The notes under the pieces: generated by a model | Seen by the model: the letters and a program-made list of their open reading frames with translations, nothing else | What the model was told of the DNA's origin: nothing | The model's database searches: none | Position numbers and translations under genes: made by a program | From: Candidatus Marinamargulisbacteria bacterium SCGC AG-410-N11 | Lineage (GTDB): Bacteria > Margulisbacteria > Marinamargulisbacteria > GCA-2716485 > AG-410-N11 | NCBI GenBank assembly: GCA_003265895.1 | Contig: QFBS01000013.1 | Location: forward strand, 1-42,032 | Reading direction: 5' to 3' | DNA: 42,032 nucleotides | In this document: positions 8,028 through 19,261 of the stretch, one piece after another | Layout of the letters: each line of letters begins with the position of its first letter | Position numbering within the stretch: the first letter of the stretch is position 1

Positions 8028-9104
8028 TTAAGTTTTTACAGTTACTTTTTTAGCGGGGTTTAATTCAGATAAAGATTTTAGTTTTACGTTCAATTCACTT
8101 GTTTTTAGTAGTAACTCAAGATCAAACTCTGATTCGATAGTAAATCCATTATCTTTAATTATTTGAAGTGTTTCAACTTGGTTTGTTCCTGTAGCATTTA
8201 AATAACCGTCCATAAATATTGAATTTGCAGCATGTAAGGCTAGTCCTTGTAGTGATCTAAGATGTAGTTCTCTACCTGCTGCGATTCTAATTTCTGCATT
8301 TGGATTAAAGAATCTCATTAAACATAGAATACGTACGCAAAATTCAGGAGATAAATTTGTCGGTGTTTTTTGTGAAAGAGGAGTACCTTCAATGGGAATA
8401 AAAAAGTTGATTGGTATAGATGGCACTTCCAGTTCTTTAAATTTAGTTGCTAATTCGATTATTTCTTCATTGCTTTCTCCCATTCCAACAATCATTCCAG
8501 AACATAGCTCTAGCCCTGCTTTTTTTGCAGATTGGAGTGTGTTTAATCTATCTTGATATGTATGAGTGCTGCAGATTTCTTGATATCTATTTTTTGAAGT
8601 ATTTAGATTGTGATTTAATCTGTCTAGTCCTGCTTCTTTAAGAGTTGTGGCGGATTCGTCATTAAGTAGACCAGGTGATAGACAAACTTGGATTGGATAT
8701 TTTTCTTTAATTTTACTAATTAGTTCTGCTAACTTTGATACTCGACGTTTGGAAGGTCCTCTTCCAGCGGATACCATGCAGTAACGAAATGCACCTCTTT
8801 CATAAGCTGCTTTTGCTTCATTAAGAATTTCTTCATCTGATTTTATTGGATAGTCATTGATGCCTGTTTTTGCTGTTTTTGCTTGGGCACAATAAGAACA
8901 GTCTTCAGGACAGAACCCGTTTTGTATATTATTAATGATATGAATAGTTACTGTATTTTTCCATTTTTCATAGCGAACTTTGTAAGCTGTTTGCACTAAA
9001 TCAAGTAGCGGAACTTCAGCTAGAATTTTTAAAGCTTCTGATTGTGTAATCGATTGTTTTGTTGTGCATTTTTGATATATTGAATTTAGAAAATTATCTT
9101 TCAT
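8028..9104 (-). CDS. bioB: Biotin synthase BioB (radical SAM)
   Basis: 358 aa. The radical-SAM cluster motif C-x3-C-x2-C is C65, C69, C72 (GFCPEDCSYCAQ). The auxiliary [2Fe-2S] ligands match C109 (YCMVSAGR), C141 (VCLSPG), C201 (LCSGMIVGMGE) and R273 (EIRIAAGRE). It inserts sulfur into dethiobiotin. No other bio genes are in the window. No SD precedes the ATG, and a TATATT box lies about 13 bases upstream, so the message may have almost no leader. The roughly 240-bp gap to the divergent 620-aa gene is AT-rich, and I see no palindromic operator or BirA-like site in it. Confidence 0.95.
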   Translation of the reverse strand: MKDNFLNSIYQKCTTKQSITQSEALKILAEVPLLDLVQTAYKVRYEKWKNTVTIHIINNIQNGFCPEDCSYCAQAKTAKTGINDYPIKSDEEILNEAKAAYERGAFRYCMVSAGRGPSKRRVSKLAELISKIKEKYPIQVCLSPGLLNDESATTLKEAGLDRLNHNLNTSKNRYQEICSTHTYQDRLNTLQSAKKAGLELCSGMIVGMGESNEEIIELATKFKELEVPSIPINFFIPIEGTPLSQKTPTNLSPEFCVRILCLMRFFNPNAEIRIAAGRELHLRSLQGLALHAANSIFMDGYLNATGTNQVETLQIIKDNGFTIESEFDLELLLKTSELNVKLKSLSELNPAKKVTVKT

Positions 9105-9342
9105 GATTAAATAATTTAATATAAAATCTTACTTTTTTCTATCTTTATTTGGTTCTTAAGTTTAAATGTATGCAACTTTTATTATTTTTTTTCGATAATA
9201 TAGTAAAAGCTAGAATATTTTTAAAAATAATGTCTAGGTTTAGGATAAAATAAGATTAATAAAAGGTTTTAATATAATTTTGAAATATATTGATGACAAA
9301 GTATTCGAATTGTAATAAAATTAAGGGTTAGTGAGGGAAAAT

Positions 9343-11205
9343 ATGATATTTAATAAACACGAATCTTCTGATTTACAGCATTTATTTCACATACCAGTTA
9401 TGGGTACTGCTTTTACTATTGATACCCCTATCAAAACAGCGAGATTTGGGATATCTTCAGTTATTTCTATTGGAGATGATGAATTATGTGAAACTATGAG
9501 TCAAGTTTATGCTAAACAATATAATATAGAATTTTATGATATTGATAAGAATCAAGATGATTTTCGTGCTAAAAGAATTACTCGTTATTTAAATTTAGTA
9601 AAACAAATTATTGACCAACAAGTATTAGAAATGAAGAGGCAGGGTTTTGCGGATAAAGATAATGATACACACAAGTATTTTCAAATGTTACCAACACATT
9701 CACATGTGCGACAGTTGTATTCTGATATGTTAGCTATGGAAGATTCTGATCAGAAAGTTGATGTACAAGCAAAATTGTTAGAACTGTTAGTACCAGGATC
9801 TATAGATGTTAATATTATGACCAAATTGGATAGAACTAACTATGATAAAAATGGACAGGAATTACCAATGGAATTTTCGGATGCTTTATCAGCATTTAGA
9901 GGGTTTGCTAAAAGTAATTTGAGTTCTAGTATTGTATTTTCCGCGGGATTTAATAGACGCTTATATTCGTATATTGATAAGTTTAATGACTTTTTTCCTG
10001 ATAAAAATGGGTTTATTAAAAAGAAAATTATTCTCAAGGTTTCAGATTATAGGTCGTCATTAACTCAAGGTAAGTTTTTAGCTAAAAAAGGATTATGGGT
10101 TTCTGAATATCGTGTTGAATCTGGGTTGAATTGTGGAGGTCATGCTTTTGCTACAGATGGATATTTATTAGGACCTATATTAGAAGAATTTAAAGAAAAG
10201 CGTCATTCGTTATTAGAATCATTATATGGAATATGTAATCAATCTTTGGAGTCTAATTCTAAGATTACTTTTCAAAAAGTACCCGCTACACTATTTACCG
10301 TTCAAGGTGGTATTGGTACTGCGAAAGAGCAAAACTTTTTAGCTAGTTATTATGAAATGGATTCAATGGGGTGGGCAACGCCTTTCTTATTGGTTCCTGA
10401 AGTTACTCAGTTAGATGATGAAACTAGAGAGTTATTAAAAAATGCTGGGAAAGATGATTTGTATACGAGTGGAATATCTCCATTGGGAGTTCCTTTTAAT
10501 TCGGTTAAAGGTACTGCTAGTGAAATTCAAAAATTACAAAGATTTGAAGATGGGCGACCAGGAAGTCCATGTCCAAAAGGTTTTTTAGTTAGTAATACAG
10601 AATTTTCAAAAAAACCAGTTTGTACAGCATCTACTTTCTTTCAAAAACGAAAAATTAAACAATTAAAGGAATTAAATTTATCTTTTGATGCATTAAAAAA
10701 TTCTATTCAACAAGTTATTGATAAAGTTTGTTTGTGTGAAGATTTAGCGTCTAGTTCTTTAATAAACGCCAAGGTTGATAATAAGCGTCCACTGAAGACT
10801 GCTGTTTGCCCTGGCCCTAATTTAGCATATTTTTCGAAAGTTGTTAGTTTAAAGGATATGGTCGATCATATTTATGGTCGTGTTAATTTACTAAACACAA
10901 CTAAGCGTTCTAATATGTTTGTTAATGAGTTGAGAATGTATATTAAGCATTTTGTGAAAGAAATAAATCAAGTATCTAATCAACCTTCAGATCGAGGTTT
11001 AAAAACAATTCGTTTATTTTCTGAAAATCTTAAAACGGGTATGCAGTATTATAAGAAAATGATTCCTAAACTGATTGAGGAAACAACTTCTTATCGATTA
11101 CAGATGTCACATGAACTGCAGCAAATTAAAGAAGAATTTGATTCTATACTTAAAAAATATCCATTGATTTTTGACTACTCATTAGGCGTGGCAGTCCCTG
11201 CTTAG
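9343..11205 (+). CDS. Conserved protein of unknown function, 620 aa, Cys-rich in the second half
   Basis: I do not recognise a named family with confidence. An in-frame GTG exists at 9331, but the ATG at 9343 is preceded by GAGGG five bases upstream. Distinctive segments look conserved: VMGTAFTIDTPIK (19-31), YGISSV-like FGISSVISIGDD (35-46), SGLNCGGHAFATDG (260-273), GGIGTAKEQNFLASYY (322-337), GWATPFLLVPE (343-353) and GRPGSPCPKGF (404-414). Cysteines at 264, 410, 427, 463, 465 and 489 could bind metal or an Fe-S cluster. GGIG and the glycine-rich loops suggest a nucleotide- or FMN-binding alpha/beta fold, but that is a guess. From memory, similar proteins occur in Bacteroidetes. Soluble: no signal peptide or membrane helix. 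Single-gene unit between divergent bioB and convergent thiC. Confidence 0.85.
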   Translation: MIFNKHESSDLQHLFHIPVMGTAFTIDTPIKTARFGISSVISIGDDELCETMSQVYAKQYNIEFYDIDKNQDDFRAKRITRYLNLVKQIIDQQVLEMKRQGFADKDNDTHKYFQMLPTHSHVRQLYSDMLAMEDSDQKVDVQAKLLELLVPGSIDVNIMTKLDRTNYDKNGQELPMEFSDALSAFRGFAKSNLSSSIVFSAGFNRRLYSYIDKFNDFFPDKNGFIKKKIILKVSDYRSSLTQGKFLAKKGLWVSEYRVESGLNCGGHAFATDGYLLGPILEEFKEKRHSLLESLYGICNQSLESNSKITFQKVPATLFTVQGGIGTAKEQNFLASYYEMDSMGWATPFLLVPEVTQLDDETRELLKNAGKDDLYTSGISPLGVPFNSVKGTASEIQKLQRFEDGRPGSPCPKGFLVSNTEFSKKPVCTASTFFQKRKIKQLKELNLSFDALKNSIQQVIDKVCLCEDLASSSLINAKVDNKRPLKTAVCPGPNLAYFSKVVSLKDMVDHIYGRVNLLNTTKRSNMFVNELRMYIKHFVKEINQVSNQPSDRGLKTIRLFSENLKTGMQYYKKMIPKLIEETTSYRLQMSHELQQIKEEFDSILKKYPLIFDYSLGVAVPA

Positions 11206-11306
11206 TTTATTTGCTTTTAAAATCACTTATTACAAAACGTTAGAAGAGCTTTTTGTATATTATCCTTTTATATAATTTAAATTTATAAAAATATCTGTTT
11301 GTTATT

Positions 11307-11341
11307 TATATATGGTCTCCTTTATTTGCAGACCATATATA
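11307..11341. terminator. Perfect 12-bp inverted repeat between convergent genes
   Basis: TATATATGGTCT (11307-11318) and AGACCATATATA (11330-11341) pair perfectly around an 11-base loop. It lies between the 3' ends of the 620-aa gene and thiC, so a bidirectional terminator role is likely. Neither side has a strong T run, so it may instead be an mRNA 3'-end stabiliser. Confidence 0.45.
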
Positions 11342-11390
11342 TTATAATTAGAAAAATTGATATATTGTTTATTTTATTATACGCAGTTTA

Positions 11391-13428
<2,038 letters not shown>

Positions 13429-13914
13429 ATGCAACAACTTTTAGCTTTTATAATTTTATATACTTTTTGGATAATATGGTCTGGTAAGTTTTATCCCTTT
13501 TATTTGTTAATAGGCGCAGTTTGTGTACTAATGATAATTTTTTGGTTTGGTGATCTTATTGTTGTTAAAAGTAAACGGTCTTTACAACGTAGGATTTATT
13601 CTTTTTTTAGATTTGAATTATATTCTGTATGGTTATTATGGGAAATAGTGAAAGCTAATATTCATGTTGTTAAGGTATCATTTTCTAGAGATGTAAGAGC
13701 AAGTTTAGAGCCTAGGATGTTGGAATTTAAAACAACGTTAAAGACAGATATGCAAAAGTTTTTATTAGCGCAATCAATAACCTTAACTCCTGGTACTGTT
13801 AGTGTGAGAATTAATAATGATGTTTTTTTAGTACATGCGATAACAGAGGATACTGCAAATGGTGTTCCAGGGGAAATGGAAAGTAGAATAAAGAATATTT
13901 CGAAAGGTAATTAG
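13429..13914 (+). CDS. mrpE: Mrp/Mnh cation:proton antiporter subunit E
   Basis: 161 aa, with two membrane helices in the first 50 residues and a cytoplasmic C-terminal part. The family signature SITLTPGTVSVRI is at about 115-127, and LWEIVKANIHVVKV lies before it. MrpE is needed for assembly or full activity of the multisubunit Na+(K+)/H+ antiporter. It is the first gene of the operon, whose order E-F-G-(A C-term/B)-C-D-D-small-D is one of the known layouts for bacteria with split D subunits. No strong SD. mrpF begins two bases after the stop. Confidence 0.9.
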   Translation: MQQLLAFIILYTFWIIWSGKFYPFYLLIGAVCVLMIIFWFGDLIVVKSKRSLQRRIYSFFRFELYSVWLLWEIVKANIHVVKVSFSRDVRASLEPRMLEFKTTLKTDMQKFLLAQSITLTPGTVSVRINNDVFLVHAITEDTANGVPGEMESRIKNISKGN

Positions 13915-13916
13915 AT

Positions 13917-14222
13917 TTGGTTAACTTTTTTATATTTGTTGGAATTATTATTTTAATATTAATGATGGTTGTGTTTTATCGTGTTCTTAAAGGACCAACC
14001 GTTATGGATCGTCTTTTAGGTGTTAACGTCATTGGTACAAAAGCAACCGTTTTATTAGTTGTTATGGGAGTGATTTTTGAAAGAGTTGATATGTTTGTTG
14101 ATATAGCAATTGGATATGGGCTCTTAAATTTTATAGCTTCAATTGGAGCTGCTAAATACTTTCAACATCATAAAGTTTTACAACCACGATCTCAATGGGA
14201 AGAGGATTTGACTAAGTCATGA
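13917..14222 (+). CDS. mrpF: Mrp antiporter subunit F (TTG start)
   Basis: 101 aa with three membrane helices. The conserved core GPTVMDRLLGVNVIGTKAT (about 25-43) and IGYGLLNFIASIGAAKY (70-86) identify MrpF. The only start that keeps the first helix is TTG at 13917, with AAAGG about nine bases upstream inside the end of mrpE. The stop overlaps the mrpG start (ATGA). Confidence 0.92.
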   Translation: MVNFFIFVGIIILILMMVVFYRVLKGPTVMDRLLGVNVIGTKATVLLVVMGVIFERVDMFVDIAIGYGLLNFIASIGAAKYFQHHKVLQPRSQWEEDLTKS

Positions 14223-14638
14223 TATTAAATATAATTTCAATTTTATTTTTTACTGCAATTTTGTATTTTTCATCGTCTCCATTAGTTTTTTATTTATTAA
14301 ATGGTTTAAGTATATGTTTGATTTTATTAGGTTTATTTTTCTTTTTAGGAACTAGTATTGGTGTTATTCGATTTCCTGATTTTTATACTCGGATGCATGC
14401 AGCGGGTAAAGGGGATACATTATCTTCAATTTTAATATTATTTGGAATTGCTTTATTTGTATTAAATACAGGTACTTTGAGTATAGGATTAGTATTGGTT
14501 TGTATTAAAATATTGTTGATTATTAATTTTATTTTTATTGGAAGTCCTACTGCAACACATGCTATTATGGATGCCGGATATGGTACAGAAGTAAAGCATT
14601 GGACAAATGATAGTGAAGGAATAAAAAAGAAAAAATGA
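14219..14638 (+). CDS. mrpG: Mrp antiporter subunit G
   Basis: 139 aa with about three helices. The signature IGVIRFPDFYTRMHAAGKGDTL (within residues 44-66) and the tail GSPTATHAIMDAGY are typical of MrpG. ATGA overlaps occur at both ends, with mrpF upstream and the MrpA/B fusion downstream, so translation is coupled. Confidence 0.93.
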   Translation: MILNIISILFFTAILYFSSSPLVFYLLNGLSICLILLGLFFFLGTSIGVIRFPDFYTRMHAAGKGDTLSSILILFGIALFVLNTGTLSIGLVLVCIKILLIINFIFIGSPTATHAIMDAGYGTEVKHWTNDSEGIKKKK

Positions 14639-15660
14639 TTTGGCAATTTGATATCCTTTTATTAACGTTAGTCGTTGTTTGCGGGTTTGTTTCTCTTTGG
14701 ATTAAAGATTTAATGGGTGCTGTTATTGTTTTTGGTGCATATAGTTTTTTAATGTGCTTAGTTTGGACTGGTATGGGTGCTGTAGATGTTGCCTTTACGG
14801 AAGCTGCTGTTGGTGCAGGTGTTAGTACTATTTTTTTTATAGCAACGGTTTTTCATACAAGTCGAACTATTCGATATAATAAATGGGATTTAAGTACTAA
14901 GTTTTTTTCTAGCATTATTTGTATTTTAATGGGATTCTTTTTGATGGTAGCTATTGGTGATTTTCCTGCTTGGGGGGATGCGTTATCTCCGGTAAATAAT
15001 AATGTAGCAAAATATTATCTAGAAAACTCTATGGAAGAAACAAAAGTACCAAATGTAGTAACGTCGGTGTTAGCCGATTATAGAGCTTTTGATACTATGT
15101 TTGAAACAGGTGTGGTTTTTGTGGCTAGTTTAGTAATTTTTACATTACTGCTTCAATCTGATGGACGAAAAAAATTAATGAAATCAGCTTTTCAGAAAGT
15201 TAGTTTTCTAAATGTATCAGAAAGCTTAATAATTAGAAAAGCTTGTGGTCTTATGGTTCCATTTATGCAACTTTTTGCTTTATATGTAGTTGTTCATGGC
15301 CATTATAGTCCGGGTGGAGGGTTTCAAGGCGGCGTTATATTAGGAGCCAGTCTTATTTTATTATCAATGGCATATGATATAAAGAAAGTGTTTGCTAGAT
15401 TTCACATGAAGTTTATGATAAAAAGTTTAGCTGTAGGTGTTCTTATTTTTGCTGGTATTGGTTTGATTTGTTTAATATTGGGGGGTAACTTTTTAGATTA
15501 CTCAGCATTATCTAAGCTTTTTCCATCAATGGGATCTATTAAATCTAGGTATAATGCAATGTTATGGGTAGAGGTTGGTGTTGCTTTGACCGTTATGTCA
15601 GGTATGTTTGCAATTTATACTAGTTTATCATCCAATGGTAAATTTGAAGAGGGATTATAA
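14635..15660 (+). CDS. mrpB: Fused MrpA C-terminal (MbhD/MbhE) and MrpB subunit
   Basis: 341 aa. Residues 1-70 match the DUF4040/MbhD module that forms the tail of MrpA (GAVDVAFTEAAVGAGVST, about 46-63). Residues 75-170 resemble MbhE. Residues 200-335 are MrpB (VPFMQLFALYVVVHGHYSPGGGFQGG, about 208-233; read as separate short motifs). The large NuoL-like N-terminal part of MrpA is missing from this protein and is presumably supplied by one of the D-type genes downstream. TAATG overlap with mrpC. Confidence 0.88.
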   Translation: MIWQFDILLLTLVVVCGFVSLWIKDLMGAVIVFGAYSFLMCLVWTGMGAVDVAFTEAAVGAGVSTIFFIATVFHTSRTIRYNKWDLSTKFFSSIICILMGFFLMVAIGDFPAWGDALSPVNNNVAKYYLENSMEETKVPNVVTSVLADYRAFDTMFETGVVFVASLVIFTLLLQSDGRKKLMKSAFQKVSFLNVSESLIIRKACGLMVPFMQLFALYVVVHGHYSPGGGFQGGVILGASLILLSMAYDIKKVFARFHMKFMIKSLAVGVLIFAGIGLICLILGGNFLDYSALSKLFPSMGSIKSRYNAMLWVEVGVALTVMSGMFAIYTSLSSNGKFEEGL

Positions 15661-16025
15661 TGTTTGAATATTTGATTACAAACTATAACTATATGGTAGT
15701 CGTGTTTCTCATGATGATGGGTTTATGGGCGATGATAGCTAAAAAAAATTTGGTAAAGAAATGTATTGGTTTGGTTATTTTTCAAACTGGAATAATACTT
15801 TTTTATATTTCTATGGGGGCAAAAAATAATTCTACAATACCTATAATTGATCCAAAATATGGTGAAGCTGCGATTAATTATGCAAATCCATTAACCCAAA
15901 TATTAATGTTAACGGCTATTGTAGTTGGCGTAGCAACATTGGGTGTAGGGTTAATGCTTGTACAAAGAATTTATAAAGAGTATGGATCAATCAACGAAGA
16001 TCGCATATTGGAGAAATTTAAATAA
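15660..16025 (+). CDS. mrpC: Mrp antiporter subunit C (NuoK-like)
   Basis: 121 aa, three helices, homologous to NuoK of complex I. The family motif ANPLTQILMLTAIVVGVAT lies at about residues 75-93. Start and stop both overlap their neighbours by a single base (TAATG). Confidence 0.92.
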   Translation: MFEYLITNYNYMVVVFLMMMGLWAMIAKKNLVKKCIGLVIFQTGIILFYISMGAKNNSTIPIIDPKYGEAAINYANPLTQILMLTAIVVGVATLGVGLMLVQRIYKEYGSINEDRILEKFK

Positions 16026-17524
16026 TGGCAGATCAATTTTTAGTTTTAATCGTTCTTTTTCCGTTATTTGTAGGTCTATTAATACCAATTATTGCATATT
16101 TCAATAAATCAGTTGTATGGCCTCTTGCAATTCTTTCTTTAATTGGATCATTTTGGGCTGTGTTTAATACTGCCACTCAATTACTAAAGTTAGATCCTAG
16201 TTCGTCAATCTCTTATTATTTAGGAAACTGGATGGCGCCATTTGGAATTGAATATGTTGTAGATCGTTTTAATATTATGGTTTTATTTGCGATTATATGT
16301 GTGTCATTGCTAACAACAATATTTGCTAAGCAAGTTATTGAAAAAGAACTAGGTGATAATGCGGCAAACTTTTATAGTTTATTCTTGTTATTTATAACGG
16401 GATTACTTGGTATTACAATTACTGGGGATGCTTTTAATTTATATGTTCTTTTAGAAATTGCGTCATTAACAAGTTATGGTTTAATTGCATTAGGAAGAGG
16501 CCGAGCACTAGTTGCTACATTTAACTATCTTATTATGGGTTCGATGGGAGCCTGTTTTTATCTGTTGGGTGTTGGTTATTTATTTATAAAAACAGGTACA
16601 TTAAACATGGATCAGTTGTATGATGTTTTACCTCTGTTATTTGATTCTAAAGCTGTGCTAGTGGGGTTTGTGTTTATTATACTAGGAATGTGGGTTAAGA
16701 TGGCTTTTTTTCCATTACATTCATGGCTTCCAAATGCTTATTCTTTAGCTCCTACTGCAGCAGCTTGTTTAATGGCGCCTTTAATGACAAAGGTTTCTGT
16801 TTATGTAATGATTCGGTTTATGCTTAACGTTTTTTCAACTGAATATGTTTACTCTGTTCTAACAATTAATAATATTATTGTTATTATGTCTTCTATTGCT
16901 ATTATAGCGGGGTCGATTTATGCACTATCTCAAAAAAATCTCAAAAAAATGTTGACGTTTATAATTGTTGCCGAGATAGGATATATGGTTGGTGGCGTAT
17001 GGACAGGGCATGTTGATGGTATTCGAGGTGCAATATACCATATAACTGCGGATGCGTTTATGACATTATGTTTATTTATGGCAGTGGGTTGTATTGTTTA
17101 TCGTGTTGGTAATGATAAATTGGAGTCTTTAAAAGGTATCTTTAAAAAAATGCCAATTACAATGATTTGTTTTTTAGTTGGAGGGTTCTCAGTTATTGGG
17201 ATTCCTCCTACATGCGGATTTTTTAGTAAATGGTATTTGATATCAGGAGCCTTTAACTCTGGCGCATGGTATTTTATTATTGCATTAATTATTTCTAGTT
17301 TAATTAATGCTGTTTTGTTTTTTAGAATTATTGAAATTGGATTTTTTGGAGCTATGTCAAACGAAAAGCCAGATTATAAATCTTTACAAAGTATCAAATT
17401 TAATGAAGTTCCAATTAATATGTGGCTACCATTAGTGATAGTATCAATGATTCTTATTATTTTAGGTATTTATACTAATGAAATTATGACAAACTTTATT
17501 TTAAATATTGTGCCAATGATGTAA
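16025..17524 (+). CDS. mrpD: Mrp antiporter subunit D, first copy
   Basis: A 499-aa polytopic protein of the proton-conducting antiporter-like family (NuoL/M/N, MrpA/D). The key helix-5 glutamate is in NLYVLLEIASLTSYG, and the conserved lysine region is in WVKMAFFPLHSWLPNAY. About 14 membrane helices are expected. It moves ions in the antiporter complex. Starts one base into the mrpC stop. The second D-type gene follows after 10 bp. Confidence 0.92.
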   Translation: MADQFLVLIVLFPLFVGLLIPIIAYFNKSVVWPLAILSLIGSFWAVFNTATQLLKLDPSSSISYYLGNWMAPFGIEYVVDRFNIMVLFAIICVSLLTTIFAKQVIEKELGDNAANFYSLFLLFITGLLGITITGDAFNLYVLLEIASLTSYGLIALGRGRALVATFNYLIMGSMGACFYLLGVGYLFIKTGTLNMDQLYDVLPLLFDSKAVLVGFVFIILGMWVKMAFFPLHSWLPNAYSLAPTAAACLMAPLMTKVSVYVMIRFMLNVFSTEYVYSVLTINNIIVIMSSIAIIAGSIYALSQKNLKKMLTFIIVAEIGYMVGGVWTGHVDGIRGAIYHITADAFMTLCLFMAVGCIVYRVGNDKLESLKGIFKKMPITMICFLVGGFSVIGIPPTCGFFSKWYLISGAFNSGAWYFIIALIISSLINAVLFFRIIEIGFFGAMSNEKPDYKSLQSIKFNEVPINMWLPLVIVSMILIILGIYTNEIMTNFILNIVPMM

Positions 17525-17534
17525 GGACTAAAAT

Positions 17535-19004
17535 ATGACAATTGTTTCAAATTTACCTATATATGCTATGTTAGTTTCCTTTCTTACGATTTTTCCAATT
17601 ATTATTTTTGGAAAAAATCAAAATGTAAGAGAAGTATTTACATTTATAGCGGCATTTACTAAATTATATATTTTATTTAATTTAGCTAAATTTGTTCTTG
17701 ATGGAAATGTTGTTGTTTGTAAACTTATACAAGTTTTATCTTTTATTTCTATTGATTTTAAAGTTGATGGGTTTGGTATGTTGTTAGCTATTGTTGCTTC
17801 CAGCTTATGGATTGTAACAAGTTTATATTCAATTGGTTATATGAGATCATTAAAAGAACACGCTCAAACCCGATATTTTTGTTGTTTTGCATTGGCATTA
17901 TCAGCTACCATGGGTGTTGCATTTTCCGCAAACTTATTAACTATGTATTTATTTTATGAATTGCTTTCTTTATCTACTTATCCTCTTGTTACGCATAACC
18001 AGGATCAGGATGCAAGAACCGGAGGGCGTAAATATTTAACATATCTATTAGGTACATCTATTGGCTTAGTTCTTCCTGCAATGATTATTACTTATAACTT
18101 AACAGGAACTTTATCCTTCAATGAAATGGGTATTTTTGGAAATTCCATTCAAATTGGAACTTTAACTATATTACTAATAATGTATTTATTTGGTTTTGCA
18201 AAAGCAGGATTGCTTCCTTTTCATTCTTGGTTACCAGGTGCTATGGTAGCACCTACTCCTGTTAGTTCATTATTACATGCTGTGGCTGTAGTTAAAGTTG
18301 GCGTTTTTTGTATTGTTCGTATTTTAACCCAAATTTTTGGAATTAATCTTTTATCATCAACGCATTTAGGTACAATTGTTTGTGTTATTGCTGGTTTAAC
18401 TGTATTAGTGTCTTCTTTGGTTGCAATATCTCAAGATAATTTGAAAAGACTTCTCGCTTTTTCAACTATTGGTCAATTAGGCTATATTGTTTTAGCCGCT
18501 GGTGTTGCTAGTAAGTTATCTGTTACAGGGAGTATGTTACATATTTCAATGCATGCCTTTGGTAAAATTACATTGTTTTTTTGTGCTGGTGCAATTTATG
18601 TAGCAACAGGTAAGAAGTATATTAGTCAGATGGTAGGAATAGGGCGGCGAATGCCATTCACTATGGTTGCTTTTTTTATAGGGTCTTTAAGTATAATAGG
18701 TCTTCCCTTAGCCGGTGGTTTTTTAAGTAAATGGTATATGGTGCTAGGTACATTAGATGTTGGTAAATCTTGGGTTATGGTAATATATTTAATTAGTTCC
18801 TTTTTAAATGTTGCTTATTTTTTTCCTATAATTTATAAAGCTTTTTTTTGTACAGATAATGAGTCTTTATTTCCTAATGAAATTAAAGAGGCTCCATTAG
18901 CGGCGCTACTTCCACCTTTAGTAACAGCATCCATTACAGTTGCTCTATTTATATTTCCTGATATATTTTTAAATTTAGCCAAAATTGTAGTAGGAGTTAA
19001 TTAA
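17535..19004 (+). CDS. mrpD: Mrp antiporter subunit D, second copy
   Basis: A 489-aa paralogue of the preceding gene. Motifs: YLFYELLSLSTYPLVTH with the helix-5 glutamate, FAKAGLLPFHSWLPGAM, and VVKVGVFCIVRI with the conserved lysine. SD is a weak AAGGA in TGTAAGGACTAAAAT. Several D-type subunits in one operon replace the large MrpA and may give separate ion paths. The stop overlaps the next gene by one base. Confidence 0.9.
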   Translation: MTIVSNLPIYAMLVSFLTIFPIIIFGKNQNVREVFTFIAAFTKLYILFNLAKFVLDGNVVVCKLIQVLSFISIDFKVDGFGMLLAIVASSLWIVTSLYSIGYMRSLKEHAQTRYFCCFALALSATMGVAFSANLLTMYLFYELLSLSTYPLVTHNQDQDARTGGRKYLTYLLGTSIGLVLPAMIITYNLTGTLSFNEMGIFGNSIQIGTLTILLIMYLFGFAKAGLLPFHSWLPGAMVAPTPVSSLLHAVAVVKVGVFCIVRILTQIFGINLLSSTHLGTIVCVIAGLTVLVSSLVAISQDNLKRLLAFSTIGQLGYIVLAAGVASKLSVTGSMLHISMHAFGKITLFFCAGAIYVATGKKYISQMVGIGRRMPFTMVAFFIGSLSIIGLPLAGGFLSKWYMVLGTLDVGKSWVMVIYLISSFLNVAYFFPIIYKAFFCTDNESLFPNEIKEAPLAALLPPLVTASITVALFIFPDIFLNLAKIVVGVN

Positions 19005-19261
19005 TGAATAATAAATCTAATCTTGGTTTTTTTGATAATTTAAGTAATAAGAAATTATTATGGAAGATTTTATTGGGCTTTGGTTTTGTTTTATTTATTT
19101 CTGAATTCTTTGTTGAAAGATATGGTTATTTTGGTGAGGATAGTTTAGATGGTCTTTTTGGGTTCTATCCAATTTTAGGACTTCTCGTTACTATAATTAT
19201 TGTAACTCTTGTCAATATTTTAGGGAAATTGTTACTTGTTGAGGAAAACTTTTATGATTAA
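19004..19261 (+). CDS. Small membrane subunit of the Mrp operon
   Basis: 85 aa with two predicted helices (about 18-36 and 53-76), separated by a loop with YGYFGEDSLDGLFGFYPILG, and a C-terminal ENFYD. From memory, two-helix proteins with an E..xFYx-GF core and an EDYYD-like end occur at this same position in other D-rich Mrp operons, which supports a real accessory subunit rather than chance. Overlaps mrpD upstream by one base and the next gene by eight. Confidence 0.8.
   Translation: MNNKSNLGFFDNLSNKKLLWKILLGFGFVLFISEFFVERYGYFGEDSLDGLFGFYPILGLLVTIIIVTLVNILGKLLLVEENFYD

Noticed and set aside
9290-9318. Promoter of the 620-aa gene (TTGATG, 17 bases, TAATAA)
   Set aside because: The -10 matches only three of six positions in very AT-rich DNA, so it was not listed as a feature.
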